Positions 35,722 through 44,666 of a stretch of DNA of 64,000 nucleotides are shown piece after piece (the first letter of the stretch is position 1; the number at the start of each line of letters is the position of its first letter). The notes beneath the pieces are model-generated. The model did not search any database. It was not told the DNA's origin and worked only from the letters and a program-made list of their open reading frames with translations. Both the position numbers and the translations under genes were made by a program. Location of the stretch: positions 62,001 to 126,000 of the forward strand of contig JBJOKE010000054.1 in assembly GCA_046046245.1 (NCBI GenBank). Direction: 5' to 3'. The stretch comes from UBA4615 sp046046245 (lineage in GTDB: Bacteria; Pseudomonadota; Gammaproteobacteria; Burkholderiales; Burkholderiaceae_E).

Positions 35722-36150
35722 TCAGACTTCCAGCGCCTTCGGCTGCTGGGCGGTGTGCGGGTGGCTCGACTCGGCGTAGACCTTGAGCTTCTTCAGCATG
35801 GCGTAGCCGAGCGGGCCCTTCGGGAGCATGCCCTTGACCGCCTTCTCGAGCGCGCGCCCCGGGAACCGGGCCTGCATCTTCTCGAAGTTGGTCTCGCTGA
35901 TGCCGCCCGGGTAGCCCGAGTGGCGGTAGTACTTCTTGTCGGTCGGCTTGGCGCCGGTCACGCGGATCTTCGCCGCGTTGACGACGACGATGAAGTCGCC
36001 GGTATCGACGTGGGGCGTGTACTCGGGCTTGTGCTTGCCGCGCAGGCGCGAGGCGATCTCCGCGGCCAGGCGTCCGAGGACTTTGTCGGTGCCGTCGACG
36101 ACGAACCAGTCGCGGCGCACTTCATGGGGTTTGGCGGAGAAAGTCTTCAT
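35722..36150 (-). CDS. rplM: 50S ribosomal protein L13
   Basis: A 142-residue ribosomal protein. Typical segments are MKTFSAKPHEVRRDWFVVDG, VLGRLAAEIASRLRGKHKPEYTPHVD, GDFIVVVNAAKIRVTGAKPTDK, YYRHSGYPGGISETNFEKM and AVKGMLPKGPLGYAMLKKLKVY. The ATG at 36148-36150 is the family start and lies about 20 nt downstream of a predicted transcription start. Confidence 0.98.
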   Translation of the reverse strand: MKTFSAKPHEVRRDWFVVDGTDKVLGRLAAEIASRLRGKHKPEYTPHVDTGDFIVVVNAAKIRVTGAKPTDKKYYRHSGYPGGISETNFEKMQARFPGRALEKAVKGMLPKGPLGYAMLKKLKVYAESSHPHTAQQPKALEV

Positions 36151-36177
36151 GGCCTGACGAATTCTGCGAAGCCCGAT

Positions 36178-36207
36178 ATCATAACCGGATTCCCGAGCGC
36201 GCGTCAA
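36178..36207 (-). promoter_or_regulatory. rplM-rpsI promoter
   Basis: On the minus strand, -35 TTGACG (36202-36207) and -10 TATGAT (36178-36183) are separated by 18 nt. Both boxes are close to the sigma-70 consensus, and the stretch is AT-rich relative to its surroundings. Transcription would start near 36171, leaving a short leader of about 20 nt before the rplM ATG. Confidence 0.75.
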
Positions 36208-36303
36208 AGCGGCCTGTACCGGATGCGTCCTGGGCCTGGGGCCCGCGTGCGGATCCGCCGCGGGCGGACCGCCGGGGGCAAGAGAACGGGAGAGACCAGG
36301 GCA

Positions 36304-36333
36304 GAAAAAAACCCGGGCCGCGAGGCCCGGGTT
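36304..36333 (-). terminator. Intrinsic terminator of the candidate small RNA
   Basis: AACCCGGGCC (36310-36319), GCGA loop, GGCCCGGGTT (36324-36333): a perfect 10-bp stem. On the minus strand it is followed by a run of seven T residues (36305-36311). The orientation means it ends a minus-strand transcript coming from above 36333, where no protein gene is found on that strand. Confidence 0.9.
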
Positions 36334-36393
36334 GAATCCACCTTTGGAGGAGGGTGGAGGAGACACCGGAGATCGCAGCGATCCGCGATCGAT
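36305..36393 (-). ncRNA. Candidate trans-acting small RNA with two CUCCUCC motifs
   Basis: A self-contained unit of about 89 nt on the minus strand. It has its own promoter (36400-36428), a 5' hairpin with stem GATCGC/GCGATC (36371-36390) and a second hairpin with stem TCCACC/GGTGGA (36337-36358). The loop of the second hairpin is CTCCTCCAAA. It ends in a strong intrinsic terminator. A second CTCCTCC copy (36356-36362) immediately precedes and enters the second stem. CUCCUCC is complementary to Shine-Dalgarno sequences; a looped C/U-rich motif is the seed design of several proteobacterial regulatory RNAs. There is no start codon with a plausible reading frame inside. Expression and targets are inferred. 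Confidence 0.7.
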
Positions 36394-36399
36394 GAGGAA

Positions 36400-36428
36400 A
36401 TCCTACACCCCGGAATGGTGCTGTGCAA
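36400..36428 (-). promoter_or_regulatory. Promoter of the candidate small RNA
   Basis: On the minus strand, -35 TTGCAC (36423-36428) and -10 TAGGAT (36400-36405) are exactly 17 nt apart. An A at 36393 is the likely start. An imperfect dyad TAGAG-N6-CTCTA (36447-36462) lies 18 nt upstream of the -35 and might bind an activator. Confidence 0.6.
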
Positions 36429-36578
36429 GATAAGGGGGGACCGAATCTAGAGCACGGCCTCTAACCCAGGATTTCATGGGTTTTTCGGGCAAACCCCACC
36501 CTCGGTGGCGACACCTCCACATCACGATATTCCGCAACGCAACACGCAATCGGGCAGCAGACAGGGGCAGCAGACGGG

Positions 36579-37001
36579 ATGGACACGCTGGTGAGATGGA
36601 CCGGGCCGGGGACGATGAGCTTCGTCGCCGAGACCGGCAGCGGGCACGCCGTGGTCATGGACGGTGCGCCGGAAGGCGGCGGACGAAACCTCGGCCCGAG
36701 GCCGATGGAGATGGTGCTGCTCGGCACCGGCGGCTGCACCGCCTACGACGTGGTGCTGATCCTGCGCAAGAGCGGCCAGGATGTCCGGGGTTGCGAGGTG
36801 GCCCTGCACGCCGAGCGCGCCGAGGCCGACCCGAAGGTCTTCACCGCGATCGAGTTCCGCTTCGTCGTCCGGGGCCGCGGGCTCAAGCCCAACCTCGTGG
36901 AACGCGCGATCAAGCTGTCCCACGACAAGTACTGCTCGGCATCGGCCATGCTGGCGAAGACCGCCGACCTGCGCCTGTCCTGGGAGATCGTGGAAGACTG
37001 A
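36579..37001 (+). CDS. OsmC-family protein (peroxiredoxin-like)
   Basis: A 140-residue cytosolic protein of the OsmC/Ohr superfamily, closest in layout to YhfA. The two redox cysteines are Cys53 (LGTGGCTAYDVVLILRKSG) and Cys119 (LSHDKYCSASAML), the peroxidatic and resolving positions. PRPMEMVLLG ahead of the first Cys is also typical. It is convergent with coq7 and divergent from the small RNA. A specific peroxide substrate is not known for this subfamily. Confidence 0.92.
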   Translation: MDTLVRWTGPGTMSFVAETGSGHAVVMDGAPEGGGRNLGPRPMEMVLLGTGGCTAYDVVLILRKSGQDVRGCEVALHAERAEADPKVFTAIEFRFVVRGRGLKPNLVERAIKLSHDKYCSASAMLAKTADLRLSWEIVED

Positions 37002-37040
37002 CGCGGGGCTTCGCCGGGCGCTCTCGCCCGCCCGGATCGA

Positions 37041-37700
37041 TCAGATGCGGTGGGCCGTCCCGGTCATCACCCGTGCGGCGAGCCGCATCGCCGCGCGCAC
37101 CGGCTCGGGCAGCGGCGCCGCCCCGAGCCCCTGCGCGTGGTCGGCATGCCCGGCCTCGTCACGCTTCATCTGGTCGACGATGGCACGCGAGGCCGCGTCG
37201 CCGGCGGGCAGCCGCTCGAGGTGCCCGGCCAGGTGCCGCTCGACCTGGCGCTCCGTCTCGACCATGAAGCCGAGCGAGTACCGGTCGCCCGCGCGACCGG
37301 CGAGCACGCCGATCGCGAAGGCACCCGTGTACCAGACCGGGTTCAGCAGGGACGGGCGGGCGCCGAGCTCGCCGAGGCGCTCGCGGGTCCAGGCGAGGTG
37401 GTCGCCCTCCTCCGCCGCCGCGTCGCGGAAGAAACGCTCGAGCCGGGGATCGCCGGTGCTGGCCGCCTGACCCTCGTAGAGCGCCTGGGCACAGACCTCG
37501 CCGACATGGTTGACCCGCATCAGCGCGCCGGCGAGGCGCCGGTCGGCGTCGGACAGGCCGTCGCCGACCACCTCGTGCTGCGGACGAGGCGTGGGGCGGC
37601 TGGCCCCGGGCGCGGCGGCGATCGCGCCGAGCGCGCGGCCCGCGCCGGCGAGCAGCCTGTCGAGCGGGGACAGACGACGAAGGGTCGGGAGGGTGTCCAT
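37041..37700 (-). CDS. coq7: 2-polyprenyl-3-methyl-6-methoxy-1,4-benzoquinone monooxygenase
   Basis: A 219-residue di-iron hydroxylase of ubiquinone synthesis, membrane-associated. The ferritin-like iron ligands appear as LMRVNHVGEVCAQALYEGQA, AAAEEGDHLAWTRERLGELG, VETERQVERHLAGHLERLP and MKRDEAGHADHAQGLGA. The N-terminal extension and central DRYSLGFMVETE are those of the betaproteobacterial enzyme. It is divergent from the porin gene across 262 nt. Confidence 0.95.
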   Translation of the reverse strand: MDTLPTLRRLSPLDRLLAGAGRALGAIAAAPGASRPTPRPQHEVVGDGLSDADRRLAGALMRVNHVGEVCAQALYEGQAASTGDPRLERFFRDAAAEEGDHLAWTRERLGELGARPSLLNPVWYTGAFAIGVLAGRAGDRYSLGFMVETERQVERHLAGHLERLPAGDAASRAIVDQMKRDEAGHADHAQGLGAAPLPEPVRAAMRLAARVMTGTAHRI

Positions 37701-37962
37701 CGGCCGTATTCTAGATGCGGCGACTCGGCGCATCCGGTATCCGACGGACGGCCGGCGCGGGGCCCCGACCCGCGCCGAACCCTGTTGCGACAAAGCCACA
37801 AACTCCCGCGCGCCGTCCGCACCCGACCCCGCTTTTCCTTTGCCCCCCGGAACTTTTTGGCGAGAATAGCCGGCAACTTCCGGCCGAAGAGTTTTCTCGG
37901 GGAGTTGGGGTGTCGGGTTCGTCCAGGCGCCTGTGGAATCCAGAAACCTAGGAGATTGATCA

Positions 37963-39159
37963 ATGAAGAAATCGCTTCTCGCAGTGGCTGTCGCGGCCGC
38001 CCTGCCGACGTTCGCCCAGGCGCAATCGTCGGTGACGCTGTTCGGTATCCTGGACGCGTCGGTCGAGTACTCGAACGCCAACGCCAACGCCAGCACCCCG
38101 CCGGTGGCCGCCGGCGCGACCGCCCTGCCCTTCCAGGAAGGCAAGGCCGGCCTGCGTCTGAATTCGGGCACGCAGAGCGGTTCGCGCTTCGGCGTCCGCG
38201 GGTCGGAAGACCTCGGCGGCGGCCTGAAGGCCATCTTCACGATCGAGCACCGCCTCGACGTGGCGACTGGTGACACCGGCGGCGGCAGCCCGTTCCTGCT
38301 GGCTGGCCAGACCAACACGACGACCAACAACAAGTTCTGGAACGGCCAGGCGTGGGTCGGCCTCGAGGGCCGCTTCGGTGCCCTGACGATGGGCCGCCAG
38401 TACTCGCCGATCTTCTGGGCGCTGATCCCGGCTGACTTCACCGTCTACGGCTTCTACAACAACTGGGCAGCCGCCACCGGTTCGAACACCGGCCCCGCGG
38501 GCACCACCACCGTCCAGGGCCCGTTCCGCCTGGACAACTCGGTCTCGTACAAGTCGCCGACCTTCGGTGGCCTGACCGTCTACGCCGTCTACGCGTTCGG
38601 CGAGAACCTGACCAAGAACCCGGCCGGCTCGTCGGTTCCGGGCGATGACCGTGCGGGCACGGGCGACATCTGGGGTATCGCGGCGGGCTGGCAGCTCGGC
38701 GGCCTGTACCTCGGCGCCGGTTACCACTCGGCCGACCTGAAGGCCGTCGCCGGCGTCTCGGCCGTCGTCCCGACCAGCGTGATGGCTGCGACCGCGTCGT
38801 ACAAGTGGACCAACTTCGGTCTGTCGCTGGGCTACACGACGATCGACCTCGAGCAGCGCAGCGCCACCGCGTTCGCCACGCCGAAGATCACGAACATGAT
38901 GCTCGGCGCCTTCGCGAACATCGGCCCGGGCACGCTGTTCCTGAACGCGATCAACCAGAGCTTCGACGGCGTCATCGGCGCCCGGAACGACTCGGGTCTG
39001 CAACTGGGCCTGGCGTACTCGGTGCCGCTGTCGAAGCGGACCAACTGGTACGTGGCGCTCGGCACGAACGACTACTCGGGTGCGCAGTCGTCGGCTGCGG
39101 GCACCCTGCTGGTCGACAGCCAGCAGCGCGTGTCGGTCGGTGTCCGTCACCTGTTCTGA
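37963..39159 (+). CDS. Gram-negative trimeric porin (Burkholderia/Neisseria type)
   Basis: A 398-residue outer-membrane beta-barrel. The signal peptide is MKKSLLAVAVAAALPTFAQA, with AQA/Q cleavage; the mature protein starts SSVTLFGILDASVEYSN. SGSRFGVRGSEDLGGGLKAIFTIEHRLD and GRQYSPIFWALI are family hallmarks, and the protein ends in VGVRHLF with the terminal Phe recognised by the BAM machinery. TAGGAGATTGATCA precedes the ATG. TTTGCC-N17-GAGAAT (ending near 37868) is a weak promoter candidate. A strong terminator follows, so it is monocistronic. Codon use is strongly biased, as expected for an abundant protein. Confidence 0.95.
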   Translation: MKKSLLAVAVAAALPTFAQAQSSVTLFGILDASVEYSNANANASTPPVAAGATALPFQEGKAGLRLNSGTQSGSRFGVRGSEDLGGGLKAIFTIEHRLDVATGDTGGGSPFLLAGQTNTTTNNKFWNGQAWVGLEGRFGALTMGRQYSPIFWALIPADFTVYGFYNNWAAATGSNTGPAGTTTVQGPFRLDNSVSYKSPTFGGLTVYAVYAFGENLTKNPAGSSVPGDDRAGTGDIWGIAAGWQLGGLYLGAGYHSADLKAVAGVSAVVPTSVMAATASYKWTNFGLSLGYTTIDLEQRSATAFATPKITNMMLGAFANIGPGTLFLNAINQSFDGVIGARNDSGLQLGLAYSVPLSKRTNWYVALGTNDYSGAQSSAAGTLLVDSQQRVSVGVRHLF

Positions 39160-39197
39160 TCGAACGCCGGCCTAGAGCCGGCTTCGTGCCGAACCTG

Positions 39198-39228
39198 AAA
39201 GCGCCGGGGCAACCCGGCGCTTTTTTTT
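39198..39228 (+). terminator. Intrinsic terminator of the porin gene
   Basis: AAAGCGCCGGG (39198-39208), GCAA tetraloop, CCCGGCGCTTT (39213-39223), with the T run extending to 39228 (eight T residues after the GC stem). It lies about 40 nt after the porin stop. This is the strongest plus-strand terminator in the window. Confidence 0.93.
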
Positions 39229-39269
39229 CGTCCCGCAGCGCATCGCATCCGTCGCCGAACCCGATATGA

Positions 39270-39296
39270 TTGAGGTCTGATTTATTCAGGCTTCAA
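39270..39296. promoter_or_regulatory. Palindromic operator upstream of the MarR gene
   Basis: A 27-bp dyad with arms TTGAGGTCTGA and TCAGGCTTCAA around a 5-nt centre; 20 of 27 positions match their reverse complement. Its first base overlaps TATGAT (39265-39270), a good -10, and it ends 22 nt before the MarR start codon. This is the position expected for autorepression by a MarR dimer, probably relieved by a CoA-linked or aromatic ligand. Confidence 0.65.
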
Positions 39297-39318
39297 GCAT
39301 CGGCACCGGGGAGCGACG

Positions 39319-39953
39319 ATGGAACCGCAGGCGGTCGACCACGAGACGCGGCTCGAAGCCGACGACCACTTCGCGCTGAAGCTCTGGCTGCGGATCCTCA
39401 CCTGCTCGAACCTGATCGAATCCAGGATCCGGCACGCGCTGCGCCGCGACTTCGACTGCACCCTGCCGCGCTTCGACCTGCTCGCGCAGCTCGACCGCTC
39501 CGACGCGCTCAAGATGAGCGAACTGTCGCAGCGGCTGATGGTCACCGGCGGCAACGTGACCGGCCTGGCCGACCAGCTGCAGGACGAGGGCTGGCTGGTC
39601 CGCGAACCGGTCGAGAACGACCGGCGCGCGACGCGACTGAGGCTCACGGAGGCGGGCCGCGAGCGCTTCGCCACGATGGCACGCACCCACGAGGCCTGGG
39701 TCGTCGAGTTGCTGGCGGCCCTGTCGCGCGACGAGCAGCGGCAGCTGCACGCGCTGCTCGGCACGCTCAAGCTCGGGCTCCGACCCCCCGGCGCACCGGC
39801 CGGCGCCGCACCGTCGGGCCCCCCGTCGCGCCGGCCTGCGCGGCCGCGCGCCGCCCCTCCACCTCGGCCGCGCCGCGCCGCGGCCGCCGCCGCCCGCGGT
39901 CCGAGCCGCGGCACCGTCACCCCCATCGCCCGCTCGCGAGGCAAGGACCGTCC

Positions 39954-39957
<4 letters not shown>
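39319..39957 (+). CDS. MarR-family transcriptional regulator
   Basis: 212 residues. The winged-helix core (about 20-155) contains LPRFDLLAQLDRSDALKMSELSQRL and the recognition helix MVTGGNVTGLADQLQDEGWL, followed by the wing REPVENDRRATRLRLTEAGRE. The last ~60 residues form an unusual Pro/Ala/Arg-rich tail of unknown role. Its stop overlaps the start of the enoyl-CoA hydratase gene as ATGA, so regulator and enzymes form one operon. It resembles regulators of aromatic-CoA catabolic operons. The effector is unknown. Confidence 0.9.
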
Positions 39958-40787
<830 letters not shown>

Positions 40788-40821
40788 GCCCCTGCCCAGC
40801 GCCGACGAGGAGACACCCCGC

Positions 40822-42000
40822 ATGAGCGACCGCCGCTACCTGGACCTGCCGTTCTTCGAGCCGCGCCACGCGGCCTTCGCCGCCGAGCTCGACGACTGGG
40901 CCGCGCGGACCGCGGCCGGCATCGACCATCACGACACCGACGCCGCCTGCCGGGCCTGGGTCCGCGCGCTGGGCGAGGCCGGCTGGCTGCGCTACGCGGT
41001 GCCCGCGTCGCACGGCGGCGCGCTGCCGGGGCTCGAGTCGCGCACGCTGTGCCTGGTGCGCGAGACGCTCGCGCGGCACGACGGACTCGCCGACTTCGCG
41101 TTCGCGATGCAGGGCCTGGGCAGCGGGCCGATCACGCTCGCCGGCAGCGAGGCGCTGCGCGCACGGTGGCTGCCGCGGGTCGCACGCGGCGAGGCGATCG
41201 CCGCGTTCGCGCTGTCGGAGCCGGACGCGGGCTCGGACGTCGCCGCGATGTCGACGCGTGCTCGGCGCGACGGCGACCACTGGGTGATCGACGGCCGCAA
41301 GACCTGGATCTCGAACGGCGGCATCGCCGACTTCTACGTGACCTTCGTCCGTACCGAGGACCAGCCGGGTGCGCGAGGGATCTCGGCCTTCGTCGTGCCC
41401 GCCGACGCGCCGGGGCTGTCGATCGCCGAGCGGATCGACGTGATCGCACCGCACCCGCTCGCCACCCTCGCCTTCGACGGCTGCCGCGTGCCCGCATCGG
41501 CGATGCTGGGCGAGCCGGGTGCCGGCTTCAAGCTCGCGATGTCGAACCTTGACATCTTCCGGTCCTCGGTGGCCGCGGCCGCCCTCGGATTCGCGCGGCG
41601 CGCGCTCGACGAGGGGCTCGCGCACGCGCAGGGCCGGAAGATGTTCGGCGGCACGCTCGCCGACTTCCAGTTGACCCAGGCCGGCCTCGCCGACATGGCG
41701 ACCGCGATCGACGCGTCGATGCTGCTGGTCTACCGGGCCGCCTGGCTGCGCGACACCGCGGTCGCGAAGGGCTCGGGGGAGCGGCAGACGCGCGAGGCCG
41801 CGATGGCGAAGATGGTCGCGACCGAGTCGGCGCAGCAGGTGATCGACCGCGCGGTGCAGCTCTTCGGCGGGCTCGGCGTGAAGAAGGGCTCGGTCGTCGA
41901 GAGCCTCTACCGCGAGATCCGCGCGCTGCGGATCTACGAGGGCGCGACCGAGGTGCAGAAGCTGATCATCGGGCGGGATCTGCTGAAGACCGGGGCGTGA
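40822..42000 (+). CDS. Acyl-CoA dehydrogenase family protein
   Basis: A 392-residue FAD enzyme. The flavin and substrate motifs are FALSEPDAGSDVAAMSTRARRDGDHWVIDGRKTWISNGGIAD and GAGFKLAMSNLDIFRSSVAAAALGFARRALDE. The C-terminal segment IYEGATEVQKLIIGRDLL carries the catalytic-base Glu of the family. AGGAGACACCCCGC precedes the ATG. It lies between the hydratase and the CoA ligase, as in beta-oxidation-like operons; electrons would go to ETF. Its substrate is probably the acyl-CoA produced by the adjacent ligase. Confidence 0.9.
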   Translation: MSDRRYLDLPFFEPRHAAFAAELDDWAARTAAGIDHHDTDAACRAWVRALGEAGWLRYAVPASHGGALPGLESRTLCLVRETLARHDGLADFAFAMQGLGSGPITLAGSEALRARWLPRVARGEAIAAFALSEPDAGSDVAAMSTRARRDGDHWVIDGRKTWISNGGIADFYVTFVRTEDQPGARGISAFVVPADAPGLSIAERIDVIAPHPLATLAFDGCRVPASAMLGEPGAGFKLAMSNLDIFRSSVAAAALGFARRALDEGLAHAQGRKMFGGTLADFQLTQAGLADMATAIDASMLLVYRAAWLRDTAVAKGSGERQTREAAMAKMVATESAQQVIDRAVQLFGGLGVKKGSVVESLYREIRALRIYEGATEVQKLIIGRDLLKTGA

Positions 42001-42044
42001 CGCCCGACCCACCCGCCGCCCCGCCGCCGACCGGAGACCCGACG

Positions 42045-43676
42045 ATGTTCCCGAGCGCCCACGTCGACACCTTCGCCCGCGACCACCTGCCGCCGCCCGC
42101 GCAGTGGCCGACCTTCCTGCTCGACCGGCCCGAGGTCGGCTACCCGGCGAGACTGAACGCCGCGGTCGAGCTGCTCGACGCGCACGTCGCCGCAGGACGC
42201 GGCGATCGCGTCGCGCTCCGCACCGACGCGGCCACGTGCACCTACGCGCAGCTGAAGGCGATGGTCGACCGGATCTGCCGCGTGCTGGTCGAGGACCTCG
42301 AGCTGGTGCCGGGCAACCGCGTGCTGCTGCGCGGCCCGAACTCCCCGATGATGGCCGCCTGCTGGCTCGCGACGGTCAAGTGCGGCGGGGTCGCGGTCGC
42401 GACGATGCCGCTGCTGCGGGCGCGCGAGCTGGTGCCGGTGATCGAGAAGGCCCGCGTGTCGGCTGCGCTGTGCGATGCCCGGCTGAAGGACGAGCTGGTC
42501 GCCGCGCAGGCGCAGTGCCCGGTGCTCGAGCGGGTGCTGTACTTCGACGACGGCGACGGGACGGTCGGCGGCTGGCGGGCGGGCTCGGTCGAGGCGCGCG
42601 CGGCGACGAAGCCCGCTGACTTCGTCGGCTGCGAGACCGCGCAGGACGACGTCGCGCTGATCGCCTTCACCTCGGGCACGACCGGCCAGCCGAAGGGCAC
42701 GATGCACTTCCACCGCGACGTGCTCGCGATGTGCGACCTGTTCCCGCGCTCGGTGCTCGAGGTGCGCGCGGACGACGTGTTCTGCGGCACGCCGCCGCTG
42801 GCCTTCACCTTCGGGCTCGGCGGCATGCTGTGTTTCCCGATGCGCGCGGGTGCATCGACGCTGCTGCTGGAGAAGGCCACGCCGGACTCGCTGCTCGCGG
42901 CGATCGCGCGGCATCGCGCCACGGTGGTGTTCACCGCGCCGACCTTCTATCGGCAGATGGCCGCGCATGCGAAGGACCACGACCTGTCGTCGCTGCGCGC
43001 CAGCGTGTCGGCCGGCGAGGCGCTGCCCGACGCGACCCGCCAGCTGTGGAAACAGGCGACCGGTCTCGAGATGATCGACGGGATCGGCTCGACCGAGATG
43101 ATCCACATCTTCATCTCGTCGCCGCCGCGGACGGTGCGGCGCGGCGCGATCGGGCAGGTGCTGCCGGGCTACGAGGCACGGATCGTCGACGACGCGATGA
43201 GGCCGCTGCCGCCCGGCGAGCCCGGCCGGCTCGCGGTCCGCGGGCCGACCGGCTGCCGCTACCTCGCCGACGATCGCCAGCTCAACTACGTGAAGGACGG
43301 CTGGAACCTGACCGGCGACACCTTCTCGATGGACGCCGACGGCTATTTCTTCTATCACGCGCGATCGGACGACATGATCGTCTCGGCGGGCTACAACATC
43401 GCGGGGCCCGAGGTCGAGGCGGCGCTGCTCTCGCACGACGCGGTGGCCGAGGCGGGCGTGATCGGCGTGCCGGACGACGAGCGCGGGATGCTCGTGAAGG
43501 CCTTCGTCGTGCTGAAGACGGGTCACGTCGGCGACGACGCGATGGCGCGCGCGCTGCAGGCGCACGTGAAGGCGACGATCGCGCCCTACAAGTACCCGCG
43601 CGCGATCGAGTTCCGCGAGTCGCTGCCGCGGACGGAGACCGGCAAGCTGCAACGGTTCAGGCTGAAGCAGGGCTAG
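42045..43676 (+). CDS. Benzoate/2-aminobenzoate-type CoA ligase
   Basis: A 543-residue AMP-forming ligase. The P-loop is IAFTSGTTGQPKGTMHFHRD; SVSAGEALPDATRQLWKQATG, DGIGSTEMIHIFISS (A5), LTGDTFSMDADGYFFYHARSDDMIVSAGYNIAGPEVE and the C-terminal Lys region LPRTETGKLQRF follow. MFHRD and GSTEMIHIF are characteristic of aryl-CoA ligases (benzoate, anthranilate). The ATG at 42045 has GGAG upstream; an in-frame GTG at 41997 overlapping the previous stop is an alternative. It is the last gene of the MarR operon. No ring hydroxylase or reductase gene is nearby. Confidence 0.88.
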   Translation: MFPSAHVDTFARDHLPPPAQWPTFLLDRPEVGYPARLNAAVELLDAHVAAGRGDRVALRTDAATCTYAQLKAMVDRICRVLVEDLELVPGNRVLLRGPNSPMMAACWLATVKCGGVAVATMPLLRARELVPVIEKARVSAALCDARLKDELVAAQAQCPVLERVLYFDDGDGTVGGWRAGSVEARAATKPADFVGCETAQDDVALIAFTSGTTGQPKGTMHFHRDVLAMCDLFPRSVLEVRADDVFCGTPPLAFTFGLGGMLCFPMRAGASTLLLEKATPDSLLAAIARHRATVVFTAPTFYRQMAAHAKDHDLSSLRASVSAGEALPDATRQLWKQATGLEMIDGIGSTEMIHIFISSPPRTVRRGAIGQVLPGYEARIVDDAMRPLPPGEPGRLAVRGPTGCRYLADDRQLNYVKDGWNLTGDTFSMDADGYFFYHARSDDMIVSAGYNIAGPEVEAALLSHDAVAEAGVIGVPDDERGMLVKAFVVLKTGHVGDDAMARALQAHVKATIAPYKYPRAIEFRESLPRTETGKLQRFRLKQG

Positions 43677-43707
43677 CTGCCGCGGCCCTCGGGCACGACG
43701 CCCGGGG

Positions 43708-44658
43708 TCAGTGCGGCGCGACGAGGTCCTCGGGCGTGACCGTCACCCGCGCGGCCAGCACCTGCGCGCCGCCGCCGAGGATCACGCCGCGCAGCGGCGT
43801 CACGTCCGAGAAGTCGCGGCCCCAGCCCAGCGTCACGAAGTCCTGGTCGACGCGGCGGTCGTTCGTCGGATCGATGTCGATCCAGCCCTGGCCCGGGCAC
43901 CAGGCGGACACCCATGCGTGCGACGCGTCTGCGCCGATCAGCCGCGGACGGCCCGGCGGCGGCTGCGTGAGGATGTAGCCGGACACGTAGCGCGCGGGCA
44001 CGCCCACGCCACGCAGGCAGGCGATCATCAGCTGCGCGAAGTCCTGGCAGACGCCGCGCCGCTGCGCGAACACCTCCTCGAGCGGCGTGGTCACGGTCGT
44101 GGCCGACGCGTCGAAGTCGAAGTCGCGGTGGATGCGGTGCGCGAGCCCGTCGAGCGCGACGACGAAGGGCACGCCGGGCCGGAAGCTGCGCGCGCCGTAG
44201 TGGACCGCGCGCCGCGAGCGCGGCACCAGCGGGCTGGGCCCGACGAAGGACGCGAGTTCGAGCGCCTCGCGGCCGGTCGCGCGGGCCACCGACTGCGGGT
44301 CCCAGGGCCGCAGCGCCGCCGCGGTGTCGTGGACCGGCGGCGCGACCTCGACGCGCGACTCGGCGATGACGTCGAGCCGGTCGTGCGCGGCGTGGATCGC
44401 GAACGCGGTGGTGCCGTTGCCGAAGGCATCGGTCCGCGCGTCGATCCAGGCGGGCGTCGGCGCGACGACCAGGTCGTGCGACTGCACGCGCTGGCGCACT
44501 GTGGCGCGCGGGCGCAGGTGGGCGAGCTGCCACGACTGGGCGACCGGCGCCTCGTAGCGGTATTCGGTGTGGTGGAGCACGTGGACGACGCGGGAGGACG
44601 TCGGCGACCACGGCGACGGCGACGAGGACGAAGGCAAGGACAAGGATGAGGACGCCAT
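43708..44658 (-). CDS. Transglutaminase-like cysteine protease family protein (bacterial N-terminal type)
   Basis: 316 residues. The N-terminal beta-strand region (RVVHVLHHTEYRYEAPVAQSWQLAHLRPR) is that of the 'Bact_transglu_N' family. The papain-like core has a Cys in FAQRRGVCQDFAQLMIACLR, His in GADASHAWVSAWCPGQGWI and Asp in IDIDPTNDRRVDQDFVTLGWGRDFSDV. The triad is intact. The first ~20 residues are a Ser/Pro tract and the true start may be later. It begins 8 nt after the ATP-grasp/alpha-E gene stop. Homologues are predicted peptidases or amide-bond enzymes acting with ATP-grasp and alpha-E partners. Confidence 0.9.
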   Translation of the reverse strand: MASSSLSLPSSSSPSPWSPTSSRVVHVLHHTEYRYEAPVAQSWQLAHLRPRATVRQRVQSHDLVVAPTPAWIDARTDAFGNGTTAFAIHAAHDRLDVIAESRVEVAPPVHDTAAALRPWDPQSVARATGREALELASFVGPSPLVPRSRRAVHYGARSFRPGVPFVVALDGLAHRIHRDFDFDASATTVTTPLEEVFAQRRGVCQDFAQLMIACLRGVGVPARYVSGYILTQPPPGRPRLIGADASHAWVSAWCPGQGWIDIDPTNDRRVDQDFVTLGWGRDFSDVTPLRGVILGGGAQVLAARVTVTPEDLVAPH

Positions 44659-44666
44659 CGCCGGTC

